In this document: piece by piece, positions 61,902-64,000 of the stretch
Layout of the letters: every line of letters starts with the position of its first letter
Numbering within the stretch: position 1 is the stretch's first letter
DNA from: Mesorhizobium sp. PAMC28654
Lineage (GTDB): Bacteria > Pseudomonadota > Alphaproteobacteria > Rhizobiales > Rhizobiaceae
NCBI RefSeq assembly: GCF_020616515.1
Contig: NZ_CP085135.1
Span: 3,162,001 to 3,226,000 of the forward strand
DNA: 64,000 nt
Direction: 5' to 3'
Translations under genes and position numbers: made by a program
Notes under the pieces: generated by a model
Seen by the model: the letters and a program-made list of their open reading frames with translations, nothing else
What the model was told of the DNA's origin: nothing
Databases searched by the model: none

Positions 61902-63170
61902 TCAGGCGGTAACAGGTTCAGCGGGGCTGTAGATGCCGATGGCGCCCGTGTCGATCAGGTCGCGAATGCTGTCGGCGCTGTAGCCGAGCACGTCAGTCAG
62001 CACCGTCTCGGTGTCCTGACCCAGCATGGGCGGAGCGGTGAAATCCGCCGTCAATTGCGCGGCAAGGCCCTGCGCCGGACGAACCATGGCGACCGAGCCC
62101 AGATGCGGATGCGGCAAGGTCTGGACGAGGCCACGCTCACGCACATTGGGACTGTCGAAGACCTCCGGGATCGACTTCACCACGCCGGCCGGCACGCTGG
62201 CCGCCGCACATGCCGCCATCCAGTGGTCGCGCGTCCCAGTCCTGAAGACCGCAGCGAGCTGCGGGATCAATTCCTCGCGGTTGGTGGCGCGAGCGCCTGC
62301 CTTGATGAAGCGCGAATCCCCCGCCAGTTGCGGCAGACCGACCACCTTTTCGCACAGCGCCGCGAATTGCCGGTCATTGCCGACGGCCAGCGCGAAACGG
62401 CCGTCCGAAGTCTCGAATATCTGATAGGGCACCACCGTCGGATGCGCATTGCCGTAGCGGGCGACCTCGCGGCCGGTGTTGAGGTAGCCGCTGCCGACAT
62501 TGATCAGGAGGCTCAGCGCGCAATCGATCAGCGACAGGTCGAGGAACTGGCCCTTGCCGGTCGTCATGCGTTCGTAGAGTGCCGCCAGGATCGACTGCGT
62601 CGCGACCATGCCGCAGACCACGTCGGTGATGGCGACGCCAACGCGCATCGGCTCGCCGCCGCTCTCGCCGGTAATCGCCATCAGGCCGCTTTCGGCCTGC
62701 ATGACGAAATCATAGCCAGGACGGTTCGCATCGGGGCCGGTCTGGCCGTAGCCGGAGATCGAGCAGTAGATCAGTCGCGGATTGGACGCGCTGAGTTCCT
62801 TATAACCAACGCCGAGCCGGTCCGCGGTACCGGCACGGAAATTCTCGACGACGACATCGGCCTTCGCCGCCAGTTCGCGCACGATCGCCAGGCCCTGCGG
62901 GCTCTTCATGTCGAGCGCGATGCTCTGCTTGCCGCGATTGGCGGACAGGTAGTAGGTGCTGATGCCCTTGTAGCTCGGCACCGACCACGCCCTGGTGTCG
63001 TCGCCGCCATCGATGTTCTCGATCTTCCAGACCTCGGCGCCGAGATCGGCAAGGCTCATCGTCGCCCACGGGCCGGCGAGAACGCGTGAAAGGTCGAGCA
63101 CCTTGATGCCTTCGAGCGGCAGGCGCTGGCGGCCTGCCACGGCGGCATCGACGGGACAGTCTTCAGTCAC
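61902..63170 (-). CDS. Class III (CaiB/BaiF family) CoA-transferase
   Basis: A 422-aa family III CoA-transferase. It has [33 protein letters not shown] at the N-terminus and [20 protein letters not shown], which contains the catalytic Asp. The GTG at 63170 is preferred over the TTG at 63176 because AAGGA then lies eight bases upstream. It would activate a carboxylic acid to its CoA thioester, working with the neighbouring aldehyde dehydrogenase and ABC importer. The acid is unknown. Confidence 0.88.
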   Translation of the reverse strand: MTEDCPVDAAVAGRQRLPLEGIKVLDLSRVLAGPWATMSLADLGAEVWKIENIDGGDDTRAWSVPSYKGISTYYLSANRGKQSIALDMKSPQGLAIVRELAAKADVVVENFRAGTADRLGVGYKELSASNPRLIYCSISGYGQTGPDANRPGYDFVMQAESGLMAITGESGGEPMRVGVAITDVVCGMVATQSILAALYERMTTGKGQFLDLSLIDCALSLLINVGSGYLNTGREVARYGNAHPTVVPYQIFETSDGRFALAVGNDRQFAALCEKVVGLPQLAGDSRFIKAGARATNREELIPQLAAVFRTGTRDHWMAACAAASVPAGVVKSIPEVFDSPNVRERGLVQTLPHPHLGSVAMVRPAQGLAAQLTADFTAPPMLGQDTETVLTDVLGYSADSIRDLIDTGAIGIYSPAEPVTA

Positions 63171-63208
63171 AATCAAATTCCTTCGCGGGTCATTGCGGAA
63201 GTTGCCTG

Positions 63209-64000
63209 TCAGGCGGCGCTGAAGGCGTTCACCGGTTCGGGGAAATGACAGGCGACACGGTGCGCGCCGCCAGCGGGGTCGAGCGGCGGTTCGACGGAGG
63301 CGCAGATCGCCTGCGCCTTGAAGCAGCGTGTGCGGAAGCGGCAGCCGGAGGGCGGATTGAGCGGGCTCGGCACGTCGCCGGTCAGCACGATCCGCTGTCG
63401 CTTGCGCTCTTTTTCGGGATTGGCCAGCGGCACGGCCGACAGAAGCGCCTGGGTGTAGGGATGCAACGCCTTGGCGTAGAGCTCGCCCGCCGGCGCGATC
63501 TCGACGATCTTGCCGAGATACATCACCGCGACATGGTGCGAGATGTGGCGCACGACCGAAAGATCGTGCGCGATGAACAGATAGGATGTGCCAAAGGACT
63601 GCTGGATATCCTTGAGCAGGTTGAGCACGCCGGCCTGCACGGAGACGTCGAGCGCCGATACCGGCTCGTCGAGGATCACCACTTTCGGGTTGAGAGCGAG
63701 CGCGCGGGCGATGACGACGCGCTGGCGCTGGCCGCCGGAAAGCTCGTGCGGATAGCGCCTGCCGTGCTCGGGATTGAGCCGCACCAGTTCGAGCAGTTCG
63801 GCGACGCGCGCGCGGCGGTCGGCCGACGACATGTCGCTCATGCGCAGCGGCTCGGCGATGTTGTCGGCAATGCGCATGCGCGGATGCAGCGAACCGTAGG
63901 GGTCCTGGAAGACTAGCTGGATATAGCGCCGCATCAGGCGCATGTCCTCGTGATTGAGCGCCAAAAGGTTCTGGCCACGGAACCAGCTTTCGCCGCTGGT
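63209..64000 (-). CDS. Peptide-type ABC transporter ATPase (DppF/OppF-like), partial
   Basis: The C-terminal part of an oligopeptide-type ATPase, cut by the window end. Seen are [17 protein letters not shown] (Q-loop), [20 protein letters not shown] (signature), [23 protein letters not shown] (Walker B) and the oligopeptide C-terminal Cys-containing domain ([22 protein letters not shown]). The Walker A region lies beyond base 64000. It is a likely partner of the binding protein at 54590. Confidence 0.92.
   Translation of the reverse strand, partial: TSGESWFRGQNLLALNHEDMRLMRRYIQLVFQDPYGSLHPRMRIADNIAEPLRMSDMSSADRRARVAELLELVRLNPEHGRRYPHELSGGQRQRVVIARALALNPKVVILDEPVSALDVSVQAGVLNLLKDIQQSFGTSYLFIAHDLSVVRHISHHVAVMYLGKIVEIAPAGELYAKALHPYTQALLSAVPLANPEKERKRQRIVLTGDVPSPLNPPSGCRFRTRCFKAQAICASVEPPLDPAGGAHRVACHFPEPVNAFSAA

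Noticed and set aside
1..64000. CRISPR arrays, tRNA or rRNA genes
   Set aside because: No regularly spaced direct repeats and no tRNA- or rRNA-like sequence were found on reading either strand.

Overview
This 64 kb window comes from the chromosome or a large replicon of a GC-rich alphaproteobacterium in the Rhizobiales, most likely Mesorhizobium or a close relative. The evidence is a succinoglycan-type exo locus in nearly the Sinorhizobium gene order, a RIME-like intergenic repeat, and rhizobial catabolic genes. No tRNA, rRNA, CRISPR array or intact insertion sequence was seen.

Layout. (1) 0.07-7.2 kb: a sugar/polyol ABC ATPase, a fused dihydroxyacetone kinase, and a complete PTS-dependent dihydroxyacetone kinase with its own phosphorelay (DhaL, DhaM, HPr, EI, a small HTH-like protein, DhaK). 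(2) 7.3-10.3 kb: a RiPP-type locus with PqqD-like B1, transglutaminase-like B2, an HprK-like kinase, a nucleotidyltransferase and a hidden 31-aa precursor carrying a lasso-family leader. It has no cyclase gene. (3) 11.2-13.1 kb: prpE, broken by a frameshift. (4) 13.1-45.0 kb: an exo locus (exoP, N, O, M, A, L, extra glycosyltransferases, exoV, exoT, a GT8, an acyltransferase, ugd, exoK, exoU, exoX, exoY, exoF, exoQ). Between exoU and exoX sits a complete lasso-peptide cluster: precursor, B1, B2, C, kinase, ABC exporter, and a divergent frameshifted nucleotidyltransferase. (5) 45.2-52.1 kb: acetone carboxylase acxABC with an SDR dehydrogenase and a divergent LuxR-type regulator. (6) 52.3-64 kb: a catabolic island with a fused alpha/beta ThDP-dependent E1, an oligopeptide-type binding protein, a class III aminotransferase, a GntR regulator, OtnK/OtnC-like enzymes, an aldehyde dehydrogenase, a class III CoA-transferase and the start of a peptide-type ABC ATPase cut by the window edge.

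How the parts connect. The exo genes and the lasso precursor appear to share a regulatory motif: TGC-N3-GCA, extended to about TTGCnnTGCAgCA, usually 51-62 bp before the start codon. The lasso peptide may therefore be produced together with the exopolysaccharide. In the catabolic island, TGATATATCA palindromes lie just upstream of the E1 and aminotransferase genes, with a shorter version in the GntR/otnK divergent region, which suggests one GntR regulon. The OtnK/OtnC route is known to yield dihydroxyacetone phosphate, the same product as the Dha kinases.

The most novel items are the lasso cluster embedded in the exo locus, the cyclase-less RiPP locus with its short precursor, and the candidate shared regulatory motif. 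All functions are inferred from sequence patterns; no database search was run.
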